The notes under the pieces: generated by a model
What the model saw: only the letters and a program-made list of their open reading frames with translations
What the model was told of the DNA's origin: nothing
The model's database searches: none
Made by a program: the position numbers and the translations under genes
Shown: piece after piece, positions 18,552 through 29,335 of the stretch
How the letters are laid out: every line of letters starts with the position of its first letter
Numbering within the stretch: the stretch's first letter is position 1
Source: Streptomyces exfoliatus
GTDB taxonomy: Bacteria > Actinomycetota > Actinomycetes > Streptomycetales > Streptomycetaceae
Assembly (NCBI RefSeq): GCF_000725545.1
Contig: NZ_JNZP01000027.1
Location: 1-64,000, forward strand
Length of the DNA: 64,000 bases
Reading direction: 5' to 3'

Positions 18552-19151
18552 ATGGGCGTGGACATCGACGGTGTGATCGAGATGCGCGAGCGCGAGGGCC
18601 GCTGGGGCATCGCGCTCGATCTGCCGGACCGCGCGCTCGGGCGCGACCGGCACGCCTGGGAGTGCCTCTTCGGCTTCGGCGGCGCCCTCGGGGTGGACCG
18701 CGCCCTGTTCGACCGGCGGGGCTGCCCGGAGGACGTCTCCGAGCCGGTCCCGCGCACGTCCGAGGAGCTGCACCACGGTCACTCGTACGCCACGTGGGCC
18801 GAGATCGCGGCCGTCGACTGGGACGTGCCGCTCGGCGACGGGCCCGACGGGAACCGCGTCGGCGAGTGGCGGCCCGGACCCGACGGCGCACTCGCCCTGC
18901 ACCAGGTGCCCTGGACACCGATCGAGGTCCTCGACGCGGCGGAGGAGCTCTTCGGCGAGGACCTGATGCCGCCGGAGTGGCCGCCGGGCGCCGACGTCCC
19001 ATGGAACGGCGCCGTGTACCGCCCGGTGACCCTCACGCCCCGCATGTTCGCCCCGCCGGACGGCGACTGGGGCCCGGTGTGGGCGGCGATGGGCGGGCTG
19101 GCGGCCGTCCACGGGGACGAGAACGTCCGCCTCGTCGTCTGGTTCGGCTGA
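18552..19151 (+). CDS. Conserved-looking protein of unknown function
   Basis: The 199-residue soluble protein is rich in Asp, Glu and Trp, starts MGVDIDGVIEMREREG and ends VRLVVWFG. No signal peptide or membrane helix is seen and I recognise no domain. It starts 33 bp after the allR stop and could be transcribed with it. Codon use matches its neighbours, so it is probably a real gene. Confidence 0.7.
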   Translation: MGVDIDGVIEMREREGRWGIALDLPDRALGRDRHAWECLFGFGGALGVDRALFDRRGCPEDVSEPVPRTSEELHHGHSYATWAEIAAVDWDVPLGDGPDGNRVGEWRPGPDGALALHQVPWTPIEVLDAAEELFGEDLMPPEWPPGADVPWNGAVYRPVTLTPRMFAPPDGDWGPVWAAMGGLAAVHGDENVRLVVWFG

Positions 19152-19191
19152 CCCGGCCCGCACCGTGGCCCCGCCCCGGGCCCCCAGGCCC

Positions 19192-19875
19192 TCAGACCCG
19201 TACCGGCTCCGCCGTGAGCCTGCCGTCCTGGACCGTCACCGTGCGGTCGGTGCGGGCGAGGTGCGCGCGGTCGTGGGTGACCAGGACCGTCGCCGTACCG
19301 CGCTCCGCCGTGAGGCTCGCCAGGAGGTCCATGACGGCCGCGCCCCGCTCGTGGTCCAGCGCGCTGGTCGGCTCGTCGACGAGGAGCACGGACGGCTCGT
19401 TCATGAGCGCCCGCGCGATGTTCACCCGCTGCCGCTGACCGCCCGAGAGCTGGTGCGGCCTGCGGTGGGCCTGGTCCGCGAGGCCCACCGCGTCGAGGAG
19501 TTCCAGGGCACGGCCCCGTACCGCCTTCGGCGGTCGCCCGGACAGGTGGGCCATCACCTGGAGCTGCTCGGCCGCGTTCAGCGAGGGCAGCAGGTTGGGC
19601 TGCTGGAAGACGATCCCGATGTGCTCGCGTCGCAGTCGCGCCTTGTCGGCGGGGGTGAGCGCCGCCGTGTCCGTACCGGCGACGGCCACGCGTCCCCGGT
19701 CCGGGGTCACCAGGGTGGCGGCGACGGCGAGGAGGCTGGACTTGCCGGAGCCGGAGGGGCCGACGACCGCCGTGAGCGTACCGGCGGGGACGTCGAGGGA
19801 GACGGCGTCGAGGGCGGTGAGCCGGCCGTCCCCGTCGGGGTAGGTGAGGGTGACGGAATCGAGGACGAGACTCAT
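19192..19875 (-). CDS. ABC exporter ATP-binding protein (LolD/MacB-like)
   Basis: The 227-residue ATPase has Walker A GPSGSGKSS near residue 40, the signature LSGGQRQRV, and Walker B VLLVDEPTSALD. It resembles LolD/DevA-type ATPases. Its ATG at 19875 overlaps the permease stop (ATGA). With the single permease downstream of the same promoter it forms a MacB-type exporter or lipid/peptide-removal unit. Confidence 0.92.
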   Translation of the reverse strand: MSLVLDSVTLTYPDGDGRLTALDAVSLDVPAGTLTAVVGPSGSGKSSLLAVAATLVTPDRGRVAVAGTDTAALTPADKARLRREHIGIVFQQPNLLPSLNAAEQLQVMAHLSGRPPKAVRGRALELLDAVGLADQAHRRPHQLSGGQRQRVNIARALMNEPSVLLVDEPTSALDHERGAAVMDLLASLTAERGTATVLVTHDRAHLARTDRTVTVQDGRLTAEPVRV

Positions 19876-20960
19876 CGGGCGCTCCCGAGGGCGGTCAGAG
19901 GGTCGACGGCGGTGATCCGCCGGATGGACAGCGCCGCGCCGAGGACACCGAGCACGACGATCACCGCCGCAGGTCCGAGGACGGTGAGCGGCTCCAGTAC
20001 GAAGGGCACGTTCCCGCCGCTGACCAGGGCGCCGATGCCGACGGCGAGCGCGGTGCCCAGCAGGGTGCCGGCGGTGAGCATGAGGACGGCCTGCCCGAGA
20101 GCGTCCTTGAGGAGGTACGGGGTCGAGGCGCCGAGCGCCTTGAGGACGGCCACGTCGCCGCTGCGCTGGATGGTCCAGACGGTGAAGAAGGCTCCTATGA
20201 CCAGGGCGGAGATGGCGAAGAGGAAGCCGCGCATGAGCTGGAGCGAGCCGTTCTCCGCCTGGTAGGACCCTATGGCGGTGAGGGCCTCGTCGAGGGTCCG
20301 CGCCTCGGTGCCGACGGTCTCGTCCCCGGCCGCCCAGTCGGCGCCCTCGCCCCCGTCGGCGCCTCTCAGCGCGATGACGGTGGCCTCCTCCTGCGCGGTC
20401 GTGCCGGTGCGGCCGAGCTTCTGCCAGTCGTCGAGCGAGGTCCACACCACCGGGGTGTGGCTGTACGAGGCGTCGCCGGCGACCGCCGCGACGGTGAGCT
20501 CCAGGGGGCCGAGGCGGACGGCGTCACCGGTGGTCACGGCCAGTTCCTCGGCGGCCGACTCCGAGAGGACGGCCCGCCCGGCGGCGGGCGGGGAGGGGGC
20601 GAGGCCGGTGTCCGGCTCCGTACCGAAGGCGGACACGGCGGCGGTACGGTCCCCGGCGGCGGCGTTGAGGGTACGGATGCCGAGCGGCGCCGCGGCCGTC
20701 ACGCCGGGCCGCTCCGACCAGCGGCGCCACTGTTCCTCCGTCACCGTCGAGTTGGTGAAGGAGACCGACTGCCCGGACGGCGGTGCCGCGAAGGCCAGCC
20801 GGTCGGCGGGTAGGCCGGTGATCGCGGAGATGTTCTCCCGCGCGAGTCCGGCCGTCAGCCCTGACAGCAATCCGACGAGCAGGGTGATCAGCACGATCAC
20901 GGTGCCCATGAGTGCGAATCGCCCTTTGGCGAATCCGAGGTCTCTCCATGCCACGAACAT
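19872..20960 (-). CDS. FtsX-like ABC transporter permease
   Basis: The 362-residue protein starts MFVAWRDLGFAKGRF, has one N-terminal membrane helix, an outer domain of about 200 residues and three C-terminal helices, ending IRRITAVDPLTALG. This is the MacB/DevC topology. The ATG at 20960 is preferred to 21023. The divergent kinase and regulator at 21073-22941 probably sense the same compound, as in bacitracin-type resistance modules. Confidence 0.9.
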   Translation of the reverse strand: MFVAWRDLGFAKGRFALMGTVIVLITLLVGLLSGLTAGLARENISAITGLPADRLAFAAPPSGQSVSFTNSTVTEEQWRRWSERPGVTAAAPLGIRTLNAAAGDRTAAVSAFGTEPDTGLAPSPPAAGRAVLSESAAEELAVTTGDAVRLGPLELTVAAVAGDASYSHTPVVWTSLDDWQKLGRTGTTAQEEATVIALRGADGGEGADWAAGDETVGTEARTLDEALTAIGSYQAENGSLQLMRGFLFAISALVIGAFFTVWTIQRSGDVAVLKALGASTPYLLKDALGQAVLMLTAGTLLGTALAVGIGALVSGGNVPFVLEPLTVLGPAAVIVVLGVLGAALSIRRITAVDPLTALGSAR

Positions 20961-21072
20961 GCTGACCAGGGTGGTCCGCGGGGGGCCCGGCCGGCATCGC
21001 GCCACGGATGGCCCCGCAATCAAACTTTCGGTTGAGTCCGGATCGTCTGCCGCTGTCTACGCTGGGGGGACC

Positions 21073-22311
21073 ATGCGTCCCCCTTCCTCCCTCCGCCCCC
21101 CACGGCGTTCTGCCCTCCACCCCGCCGAGCGGCCCTCCCTCACCCCGGCCCCGCGCGCGCTGCGTGTCTGCCTGCACCTGCTGACGGCCGGCCTGCTCGC
21201 CCTCACGGCGGTACGGGCGGAGTCGGCGGCCGGGACGGCGATGGCGGTGGTGACGGGCGCGGTCTACGCGGCCGGTTCGTACCTGCCGTCGGTGCGCGAC
21301 TCACGGCGGGGCGCCGCCGTGTGGCTGGGAGTCCTGTGCGCGTCCTGGCTCGTGCTGCTGTGGCTGACCCCGGAGGCGCTCTGGGTGGCGTTCCCGCTGT
21401 ACTTCGTGCAGCTGCACCTGCTGCCCGCGCGCTGGTCGCTGCCGGTGGTCGCCCTGACGGCGGGCGCGGCGATCCTCTCGTACGTGGGGCACGGCGCCCC
21501 GCTCAATCCGGGCGTCTTCATCGGGCCGCTGCTCGGCGCGGCGGTCGCGGTGGCGACGGTCCTCGGCTACCAGGCCCTGTACCGGGAGAGCGAACGGCGG
21601 CGCCGGCTCATCGAGGAGCTGCTCGCGACCCGGGCGGAGCTGGCGGCGGCGGAGCGGCACGCGGGGACGCTCGCCGAACGGGAGCGCCTCGCGCGCGAGA
21701 TCCACGACACCCTCGCGCAGGGTCTGTCCTCGATCCAGCTGCTGCTGCGGGCGGCGGAGCGGGCCCTGCCGCCGGGGTCCCCGGCCTCGGGACACATCGA
21801 ACGGGCGCGGCAGGCGGCCCAGGACAACCTGGCGGAGGCCAGGCGCTTCGTCCGCGCCCTTTCGCCGCCGGACCTGGAGCACGGCTCCCTGGCGGCGGCG
21901 CTGGAGCGCCTGTGCGAGCCGGGCGCCGGACCGGGTGCGCACGGGCCGGGCGGGGCGGGGCCGCGGGTGCGCTTCTCGGTCAGCGGTACGCCGGTCGAGC
22001 TGCCGACTCCGTACGAGGTGGCGCTGCTGCGGATCGCGCAGTCGGCGCTGGCGAACACGGTGCGGCACGCGGGGGCCTCGCGGGCCGAGATCACCCTGTC
22101 GTTCATGGACGCCTCGGTCACCCTGGACGTCGTCGACGACGGGAAGGGTTTTGATCCCGCCTCCGTGGGCCGTCCCTCGTCGGACGGCGGTTTCGGGCTT
22201 CCGGCGATGCGCTCGCGGGCGGAGTCGCTGGGCGGCACGTTCACCGTGGAGTCCGCGCCCGGCCAGGGCACGGCCGTCGCCGTGTCCCTCCCCCTCCCCG
22301 CTGGAGTGTGA
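21073..22311 (+). CDS. Two-component sensor histidine kinase (HisKA_3)
   Basis: The 412-residue kinase has four to five membrane segments between residues 33 and 168, then the phospho-acceptor H211 in AREIHDTLAQGLSSIQ, and a HATPase domain with NTVRHAGASRAE and GGFGLPAMRSRAESLGG. The ATG at 21073 has GGGGGGA just upstream. It is divergent from the ABC exporter genes and three bases from its response regulator. Confidence 0.92.
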   Translation: MRPPSSLRPPRRSALHPAERPSLTPAPRALRVCLHLLTAGLLALTAVRAESAAGTAMAVVTGAVYAAGSYLPSVRDSRRGAAVWLGVLCASWLVLLWLTPEALWVAFPLYFVQLHLLPARWSLPVVALTAGAAILSYVGHGAPLNPGVFIGPLLGAAVAVATVLGYQALYRESERRRRLIEELLATRAELAAAERHAGTLAERERLAREIHDTLAQGLSSIQLLLRAAERALPPGSPASGHIERARQAAQDNLAEARRFVRALSPPDLEHGSLAAALERLCEPGAGPGAHGPGGAGPRVRFSVSGTPVELPTPYEVALLRIAQSALANTVRHAGASRAEITLSFMDASVTLDVVDDGKGFDPASVGRPSSDGGFGLPAMRSRAESLGGTFTVESAPGQGTAVAVSLPLPAGV

Positions 22312-22314
22312 ACC

Positions 22315-22941
22315 ATGACCATCCGTCTGCTCCTGGCCGACGACCATCCGGTGGTACGGGCGGGTCTGCGCGCGGTCCTCGACACGGAGCCGGACTTCGC
22401 CGTCGTCGCGGAGGCTGCCACCGCCGAACGGGCGGTGGAGCTGGCCACGGCCGGCGGTGTGGACGTGGTGCTGATGGACCTGCAGTTCGGGTCCGGGATG
22501 CACGGCTCGGAGGCGACGGCGGCGATCACGGCGGCGCCCGGCGGCCCGAAGGTGCTGGTCCTGACGACGTACGACACGGACGCGGACATCCTGGCGGCGG
22601 TGGAGGCGGGCGCCTCCGGCTACCTCCTGAAGGACGCGCCGCCGGAGGAGCTGGCAGCGGCGGTCCGGACGGCCGCTGCCGGTCAGTCGGCGCTCGCCCC
22701 GGCGGTGGCGCACCGACTGATGGACCGGATGCGGACGCCGGCGGAGGCCCTGACCAAGCGGGAACTCGAAGTGCTCCAGCTGGTCGGCGAGGGTCTGTCG
22801 AACCAGCAGATCAGCAAGGTGCTGTTCCTGAGCCAGGCGACGGTGAAGTCGCATCTGGTGCACGTCTTCGCGAAGCTGGGCGTGGACTCGCGCACGGCGG
22901 CGGTGGCGACGGCGACCGCGCGCCGGCTGATCAGGCGGTAG
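22315..22941 (+). CDS. NarL/LuxR-type response regulator
   Basis: The 208-residue protein has a receiver domain with Asp55 (VVLMDLQFG) and a LuxR-type HTH (SNQQISKVLFLSQATVKSHL). It starts three bases after the kinase stop and should control the divergent ABC exporter. The last four codons and the stop form the first copy of a 48-bp tandem repeat. Confidence 0.93.
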   Translation: MTIRLLLADDHPVVRAGLRAVLDTEPDFAVVAEAATAERAVELATAGGVDVVLMDLQFGSGMHGSEATAAITAAPGGPKVLVLTTYDTDADILAAVEAGASGYLLKDAPPEELAAAVRTAAAGQSALAPAVAHRLMDRMRTPAEALTKRELEVLQLVGEGLSNQQISKVLFLSQATVKSHLVHVFAKLGVDSRTAAVATATARRLIRR

Positions 22942-23050
22942 GACCGGGGTCCTGTGCGGCTGCCGGGACGCCTCGTGATCAGGCGGTAGGGCCGAGGTCC
23001 TGGGCGGCTGCCGGAACGCCTCGTGATCAGACGGTAGGACCGGTGTCCTG
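22929..23050. repeat. 48-bp tandem repeat, about 2.5 copies
   Basis: Copies begin at 22929, 22977 and 23025 with GATCAGGCGG, GATCAGGCGG and GATCAGACGG. The period is exactly 48 bp. The first copy includes the 3' end of the response-regulator gene and its stop; the third overlaps the 3' end of the convergent gene. Each copy has a short inverted repeat such as AGGACC-GG-GGTCCT, so it may also act as a terminator. Confidence 0.8.
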
Positions 23051-23356
23051 AGGCGAAGGCCCGAAGAGTTCGACGGCGCGGCGGACGCCCGCGAGTCCCT
23101 CGGCGAGCGCGCTGACGGATCCGACGCAGCCCGCGACGAGCAGCAGGGAGCGGCGAAGGCGTCGTACCTCGGGGGCGCCGCTGAGCGCCATCGCGTCCAG
23201 GGCGGCGAGCTCGTCCTCCGCGATGCCCCGGTCGGTGAACTCCACCCGGTGGGCGGCCAGTTCTCGTCGGAGCCGGGCCACGGCGGATCGCAGTTCAGCC
23301 ACTCTGGGGTCCACGCCCTCGCCGGTCACTCGCCTCTGCCCCACGCTTCGCAACAC
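23027..23356 (-). CDS. DUF5955-like protein
   Basis: The 109-residue product starts at a GTG (VLRSVGQRRVTGEG) with GGGGAG upstream. It is mostly helical and charged (VAELRSAVARLRRELAAH), then has a hydrophobic stretch VRRLRRSLLLVAGCVG. I associate it with the small Streptomyces family DUF5955, from memory. Function unknown. The longer frame to 23560 is unlikely because it would overlap the start of the next gene. Confidence 0.65.
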   Translation of the reverse strand: MLRSVGQRRVTGEGVDPRVAELRSAVARLRRELAAHRVEFTDRGIAEDELAALDAMALSGAPEVRRLRRSLLLVAGCVGSVSALAEGLAGVRRAVELFGPSPQDTGPTV

Positions 23357-23553
23357 GGTTCTCCCCCTCGCACGACACTGTGCGCAGAACGCCGTACCCC
23401 GAACACACCCGGCCTCGCCCGGCCGACCCGTGAAACGGGGTCGGCAGCCGCGAGCCGCGGGCCAGTTAACTCCTTCGCCACCCCGGCGCGCCACCCTTGG
23501 TGGACGGAATTCAGGCGACCGTGTCATTCCGCCTGATGCGGTATGCACTTCCC

Positions 23554-24177
23554 ATGACAACAGCGCATGATCGAAACCCCGTCGTCGCCGGTCTCGTCCT
23601 CGCCGCCGGGGGCGGGCGACGGCTCGGGGGCCGGCCCAAGGCGCTGCTCTCCCACCGGGGGCGGCCGCTGGTCGAGTACGCGGTGGGGGTGCTGCGCGCG
23701 GCCGGGTGCGAGGTGGTGCACGTGGTGCTCGGGGCGTCGGCCGGTGCCGTACGGGAGCGGGCGGATCTGGCCGGTTGCGTGCTGGTGGAGAACCCGGACT
23801 GGGCGGAGGGGATGGGTTCCTCGCTGCGGGCGGGGCTGGTCTCCCTCGCCGCCGATCCGCGCGGGGTGGACGCGGCGCTCGTGCTGCTCGTCGACCAGCC
23901 GGGGATCGGGGCGGAGGCGGTGGCCCGGGTCCGGGCGGCGTACGGCTCGCGGGACTCGCTCGCGGCGGCGTCGTACGGCGGGGAGCGCGGGCATCCGGTG
24001 CTGTTCGGCGCGGGGCACTGGGCGGGCATCGCGGAGACGGCGGTGGGCGACCGGGGCGCGCGGGACTATCTGGCGGCGCACTGGGATGCGATCACGCCGG
24101 TGGACTGTTCGGATGTGGCCGAGCCCTATGACATCGACACGGAGGCGGATCTGGCCCACCTCGAAGGACCGGCGTAA
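23554..24177 (+). CDS. MobA-like nucleotidyltransferase
   Basis: The 207-residue protein has the nucleotide-binding LAAGGGRRLGGRPKALL (near residue 16) and the metal-binding VLLVDQPG. The MobA/MocA group transfers CMP or GMP to molybdopterin. In many bacteria MocA-like proteins mature xanthine dehydrogenase, which would fit a purine-catabolic region, but no dehydrogenase is present here. The ATG at 23554 gives a normal start. Confidence 0.82.
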   Translation: MTTAHDRNPVVAGLVLAAGGGRRLGGRPKALLSHRGRPLVEYAVGVLRAAGCEVVHVVLGASAGAVRERADLAGCVLVENPDWAEGMGSSLRAGLVSLAADPRGVDAALVLLVDQPGIGAEAVARVRAAYGSRDSLAAASYGGERGHPVLFGAGHWAGIAETAVGDRGARDYLAAHWDAITPVDCSDVAEPYDIDTEADLAHLEGPA

Positions 24178-24270
24178 GGAGCGGCCGTAGGACCGGCCCC
24201 AAGGAGCGCGAACGGGGCGTGAACGGGCTGGCACCGAGCGCCATGGTCTGTCGATCCAGAGAATCTCGAC

Positions 24271-24324
24271 ATCAACAAACCATTGAACTTCCACCATGAG
24301 GAAACTAGTATCCACTGTTCAGAA
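24271..24324 (+). promoter_or_regulatory. aceB promoter with both operator types
   Basis: The motif ATCAAC-AAACC-ATTGAA (24271-24287) overlaps a -35 box TTGAAC (24283-24288), with TAGTAT 17 bp on (24306-24311) as -10. Two AllR-like palindromes follow: TTCCA-CCATG-AGGAA (24289-24303, in the spacer) and ATCCA-CTGTT-CAGAA (24310-24324, over the -10 and start point), 21 bp apart. The layout suggests AllR repression combined with a second regulator. Confidence 0.6.
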
Positions 24325-24448
24325 GCGCCTGCTCGTTCAGAAGGCGCTTGCGGCCGTATCTCGGCGCCTGCGGCACTGCGTGCCGTTCCGCGACGCCCGG
24401 CGGCCGCCTGGCACCGCCCGTGAAGTCCGCTGAAGGAAGTGACAGTTC

Positions 24449-26071
<1,623 letters not shown>

Positions 26072-26134
26072 CCGCGGCAACACGAGACGGGTTGACCGGC
26101 TGCCCGCACAGCTGCCGTCACAACCTTTTCGATC

Positions 26135-26182
26135 AAGGCCCCGCCTCCCGGTGTCGCACGACACCGGGAGGCGGGGCCTTTT
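26135..26182 (+). terminator. Rho-independent terminator after aceB
   Basis: A perfect hairpin with arms of about 22 bp (26135-26156 and 26159-26180, core GCCCCGCCTCCCGGTGTCG) and a tiny loop is followed by TTTT. It lies 64 bp after the aceB stop. Confidence 0.9.
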
Positions 26183-26334
26183 CGTACCCCTGTGAGGTCA
26201 CAGGTGACGTGACGGAACCGAGATATGCAGCTACCTAGCGGTAACAAGCCAGGGCGTGCGAGATTCCGCCATGTCACCGGCGCCGGCGGCTGTCCCCCAC
26301 ATCACTGCGTACCGCATACCGCAGGAGCACAGCC

Positions 26335-27480
26335 ATGCCTTCGTCCCCCTCTCGTGCGCTCCGCGCACTCCTGGCACTGTGTACCGCCGCCGGGCTCGCC
26401 TCCGTCGCCGTTCCGTCCGCCCAGGCCTCCCCCGGCAGCGGGCCCACCGCCGTCGTCGCCATGGGCGACAGCTACATCTCCGGCGAGGCCGGCCGCTGGT
26501 TCGGCAACAGCCTCACCAACTCCGGAAGCCGCAACGGCACCGACCGCGCCTGGACCGGCAGCGGTTACGACACCTCGCGGGTGTACGGCGCCACGGCGGG
26601 CGGCTGTCACCGCTCGGACACCTCCGAGGTGAAGAGCGCGGGCCCGATCGCGAGCTCCCTCGTCAACCTCGCCTGCTCCGGCGCGACGACGGACAACGTC
26701 TTCCGCGCCTCGCAGGGCGGCGTGGCCTACAAGGGCGAGGCCCCGCAGGCCGACCAGCTGGCGGCCGTGGCCGCCACGCACGACGTGAAGCTGATCGCGC
26801 TCTCCATCGGCGGCAACGACCTCGGGTTCGCCGACATCATCTCCACCTGCGCGACCGACTACATCGTCTGGTACTCGTACTGCCACGACGACCAGCAGGC
26901 CGAGGTCGACGCCAAGATCGACGGGGTGATGGCGGACGTCGGCCGTTCGGTCGACGAGATCCGGGCCGTCATGACGGGCGCCGGATACGGCTCGTCCGAC
27001 TACCGGATCGTCCTCCAGTCGTACCCGTCCCCCATCCCCCGTGCCGCCGACAACCGGTACTCCGAGAGCGGCTGGGCCCGTACGAACACCGGCGGCTGCC
27101 CCTTCTGGAACGCCGACTCCGACTGGGCCCGCGACTCCCTCGTCCCGCAGATCGCCAACCGCCTCAAGGGCGTCGCCGCGGCCAAGGGCGTGCAGTTCAT
27201 GGACCTGCGCGACGCGCTCCAGGGGCGCGAGGTCTGCGCCAAGGCGAGCAAGCAGGTGACCTCGACCGTGCCCGCTTCGGGGACCACGAGCGAGTGGGCG
27301 CGCTGGATCGACAGCCAGAGCACCCAGGGGCTCGTCCAGGAGTCCATGCACCCCAACGCCTACGGCCAGCAGGCCCTCGGCCGCTGCCTGGCCCTGGTCA
27401 ACGCCCGTCCGACCGGCAACCACAGCTGCCGCAACACGGCGGGCTCGGGACCGTCCTCCATGTACCTCACCACGGGGTGA
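26335..27480 (+). CDS. Secreted SGNH/GDSL hydrolase
   Basis: The 381-residue protein has a Sec signal peptide ending SAQA about residue 31. The SGNH blocks are intact: GDSY with Ser46, GGND at 159-162 and MHPNAYG with His339. Several cysteines (such as in GGCHRSD, STCATD, YCHDD, GGCPFW) suggest disulphides as in Streptomyces lipases and esterases. It probably hydrolyses lipids or acetyl esters outside the cell. The gene converges on the next one with only three bases between stops. Confidence 0.92.
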   Translation: MPSSPSRALRALLALCTAAGLASVAVPSAQASPGSGPTAVVAMGDSYISGEAGRWFGNSLTNSGSRNGTDRAWTGSGYDTSRVYGATAGGCHRSDTSEVKSAGPIASSLVNLACSGATTDNVFRASQGGVAYKGEAPQADQLAAVAATHDVKLIALSIGGNDLGFADIISTCATDYIVWYSYCHDDQQAEVDAKIDGVMADVGRSVDEIRAVMTGAGYGSSDYRIVLQSYPSPIPRAADNRYSESGWARTNTGGCPFWNADSDWARDSLVPQIANRLKGVAAAKGVQFMDLRDALQGREVCAKASKQVTSTVPASGTTSEWARWIDSQSTQGLVQESMHPNAYGQQALGRCLALVNARPTGNHSCRNTAGSGPSSMYLTTG

Positions 27481-27483
27481 CGT

Positions 27484-29271
27484 TCAGGGAGCGGTGAGGC
27501 CGAGCGGGCCGAGGACCCGCTCCGTCTCATGGCGGTCCGCCGCGGCCATCGCCCGCACCAGGGCGGCGGACCCGCCCGGCCAGGCCGACGCCGCCTCGTC
27601 GAAGGTCGTACGCCGGGACTCCAGCGGGCCCTTCTTGGCGGGCAGCGCGTCCAGGACGTACAGCGCCCGCGCCGAGGTGCCCACCTGGATCAGGTCGGAG
27701 GGTTCGCCCCGCAGGCGCAGGGCCTGGTGGGCGTAGGCACCGATCACCGGGTCACGGAGGGCGCCACGCAGGGCATCGGGCGGGGCGGCGGCGGTGTCGA
27801 GGGCGTGGAAGAGCCCCCGGACGGCCGCCGCGTCGGAGGTGCCGGCGTGAACGGAGCCGAGCGCCGCCAGCAGCTCGGACCAGGCTTCGGCGGTGTCCCC
27901 GCGGGCGTGGAGCCAGTCGGCGAGCACGCGCGTGGCGACGCACCCGGGCCAGCCCGCGGCGGCGGCCACCACCTCGGGCGCCGCCCACCCGCGGGCCTCG
28001 CCGACGTCGGGCGCGGCGACTCCTCGGACGCCGAGCAGATAGCGCACGACGCCCGCGCCGCGCGGGGTGAGCCCGAAGGCGTCGCCGGTGCGGAAGACGA
28101 GGCCGGTGGCGGCCAACCGGTCCAGGACGGTGGCCAGATCGCGGGCGGCCCCTTCGAGTCCGGCCCGGTCGGCCTCGGTCACGTCCGCCGTGCCGAGGAG
28201 CCGGACGAGCTCCGGCAGGGGCGGCAGCGCGTACCCGTCGGGCGCCTCGGCCGGTACCGGTACGGGCAGGTCCTCCAGGTCCGGATCGACGGACCAGTCC
28301 TCGTACTCGGCGGCCTTGCGGGCCACGGACTCGGCCGAGCAGCCGCGCCGGTAGACCACGTACAGGAGATGGGGAGCCTCCCCGCCGTAGGGCTCGAACT
28401 CCTCCTCCGCCAGTTCCTCGACGGCGGCGATGAGGGTGTCCGCGTCCCGCTCGGCCGGCCCGGCCTCGATCGCGGGCGGCGGGGGCACGGGGACGGCGGC
28501 GTCCCCGAAGTGGTCGAGGTGCTCGTCGAGGAGGGCGTCGGCCAGGACGAGGTGCGGGAACGCGTCGGGTCCCGGCGCGAACCGCGCGTACGCTCCGGCG
28601 AGCTCCTCGGCGAGCCCTGCCGCTGTCCACCGGTCCTGGAGCGCGGCGGCCACCTTCCCGATGCCGGTCGCGACGGCGTGGTCGGTGAGCAGCGGCCCGA
28701 CGGCGGGCGGCTCCTCGGCGTCCCGGACGTACGCGCGCGTGAGCGCCTCGGCGAGGAGCACGTCCGCGAGGGCCGTGCGCCCCATGAGGTCGGCCGGGTG
28801 CACACCGTCGGGCAGCGGCGCGCCGTCGAGGGCGGCGAGCCGGCTCCGTACGTCGTCGGGGTCGGCGAGATCGGCGCCGCAGGCCCGCAGCAGGGAGGCG
28901 TACCAGCGGTGCCAGGTGAGGTTGCCGGGGTCGGTCATGGCCCGCTCGAAGTCGGGCGCGGCCTCGTCCACGACGGCGGCGACCCGCTCACGCAGCTCCC
29001 CGTCGAACCGCCCGGCGAGTTCCCCGAGCACGGCCGGATAGACGGCGAGCTCTCCCGGCGCCGCGTAGACGAACGTGGGCAGGTCCTCGACGAGCAGCTG
29101 CCGCACGAGGGCGGGCGTCGGTTCGGGCACTCCGCTCCCCCGGTCGGCTCCCCGCAGGGCGAGCAGCCCCAGGACCGCCTCGGCGGCGCGGACGAACACG
29201 GGATCGCGGCGCTCGGGCGCTCCGTCGAGGAAGCTGTCGAGCCCGGTGTTGGTCAGAACGGTCTCGGCCAC
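27484..29271 (-). CDS. Large soluble protein of unknown function
   Basis: The 595-residue protein starts MAETVLTNTGLDSFLDG and is largely helical and acidic, without membrane spans or signal. A possible winged-helix-like block lies near residues 380-415 (LATVLDRLAATGLVFRTGD), and the C-terminal part (LRGEPSDLIQVGTSARAL) looks like helical repeats. The segment MTDPGNLTWHRWYASLLRACGADLADPDD recurs, from memory, in other streptomycete hypotheticals. No function is assigned. Confidence 0.75.
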   Translation of the reverse strand: MAETVLTNTGLDSFLDGAPERRDPVFVRAAEAVLGLLALRGADRGSGVPEPTPALVRQLLVEDLPTFVYAAPGELAVYPAVLGELAGRFDGELRERVAAVVDEAAPDFERAMTDPGNLTWHRWYASLLRACGADLADPDDVRSRLAALDGAPLPDGVHPADLMGRTALADVLLAEALTRAYVRDAEEPPAVGPLLTDHAVATGIGKVAAALQDRWTAAGLAEELAGAYARFAPGPDAFPHLVLADALLDEHLDHFGDAAVPVPPPPAIEAGPAERDADTLIAAVEELAEEEFEPYGGEAPHLLYVVYRRGCSAESVARKAAEYEDWSVDPDLEDLPVPVPAEAPDGYALPPLPELVRLLGTADVTEADRAGLEGAARDLATVLDRLAATGLVFRTGDAFGLTPRGAGVVRYLLGVRGVAAPDVGEARGWAAPEVVAAAAGWPGCVATRVLADWLHARGDTAEAWSELLAALGSVHAGTSDAAAVRGLFHALDTAAAPPDALRGALRDPVIGAYAHQALRLRGEPSDLIQVGTSARALYVLDALPAKKGPLESRRTTFDEAASAWPGGSAALVRAMAAADRHETERVLGPLGLTAP

Positions 29272-29335
29272 GCTTCCCAGAGTAGTTCGGCGGGGACGAA
29301 TCGGACGTACGACGCAGGCGGGGAGCGGCGTGGAA

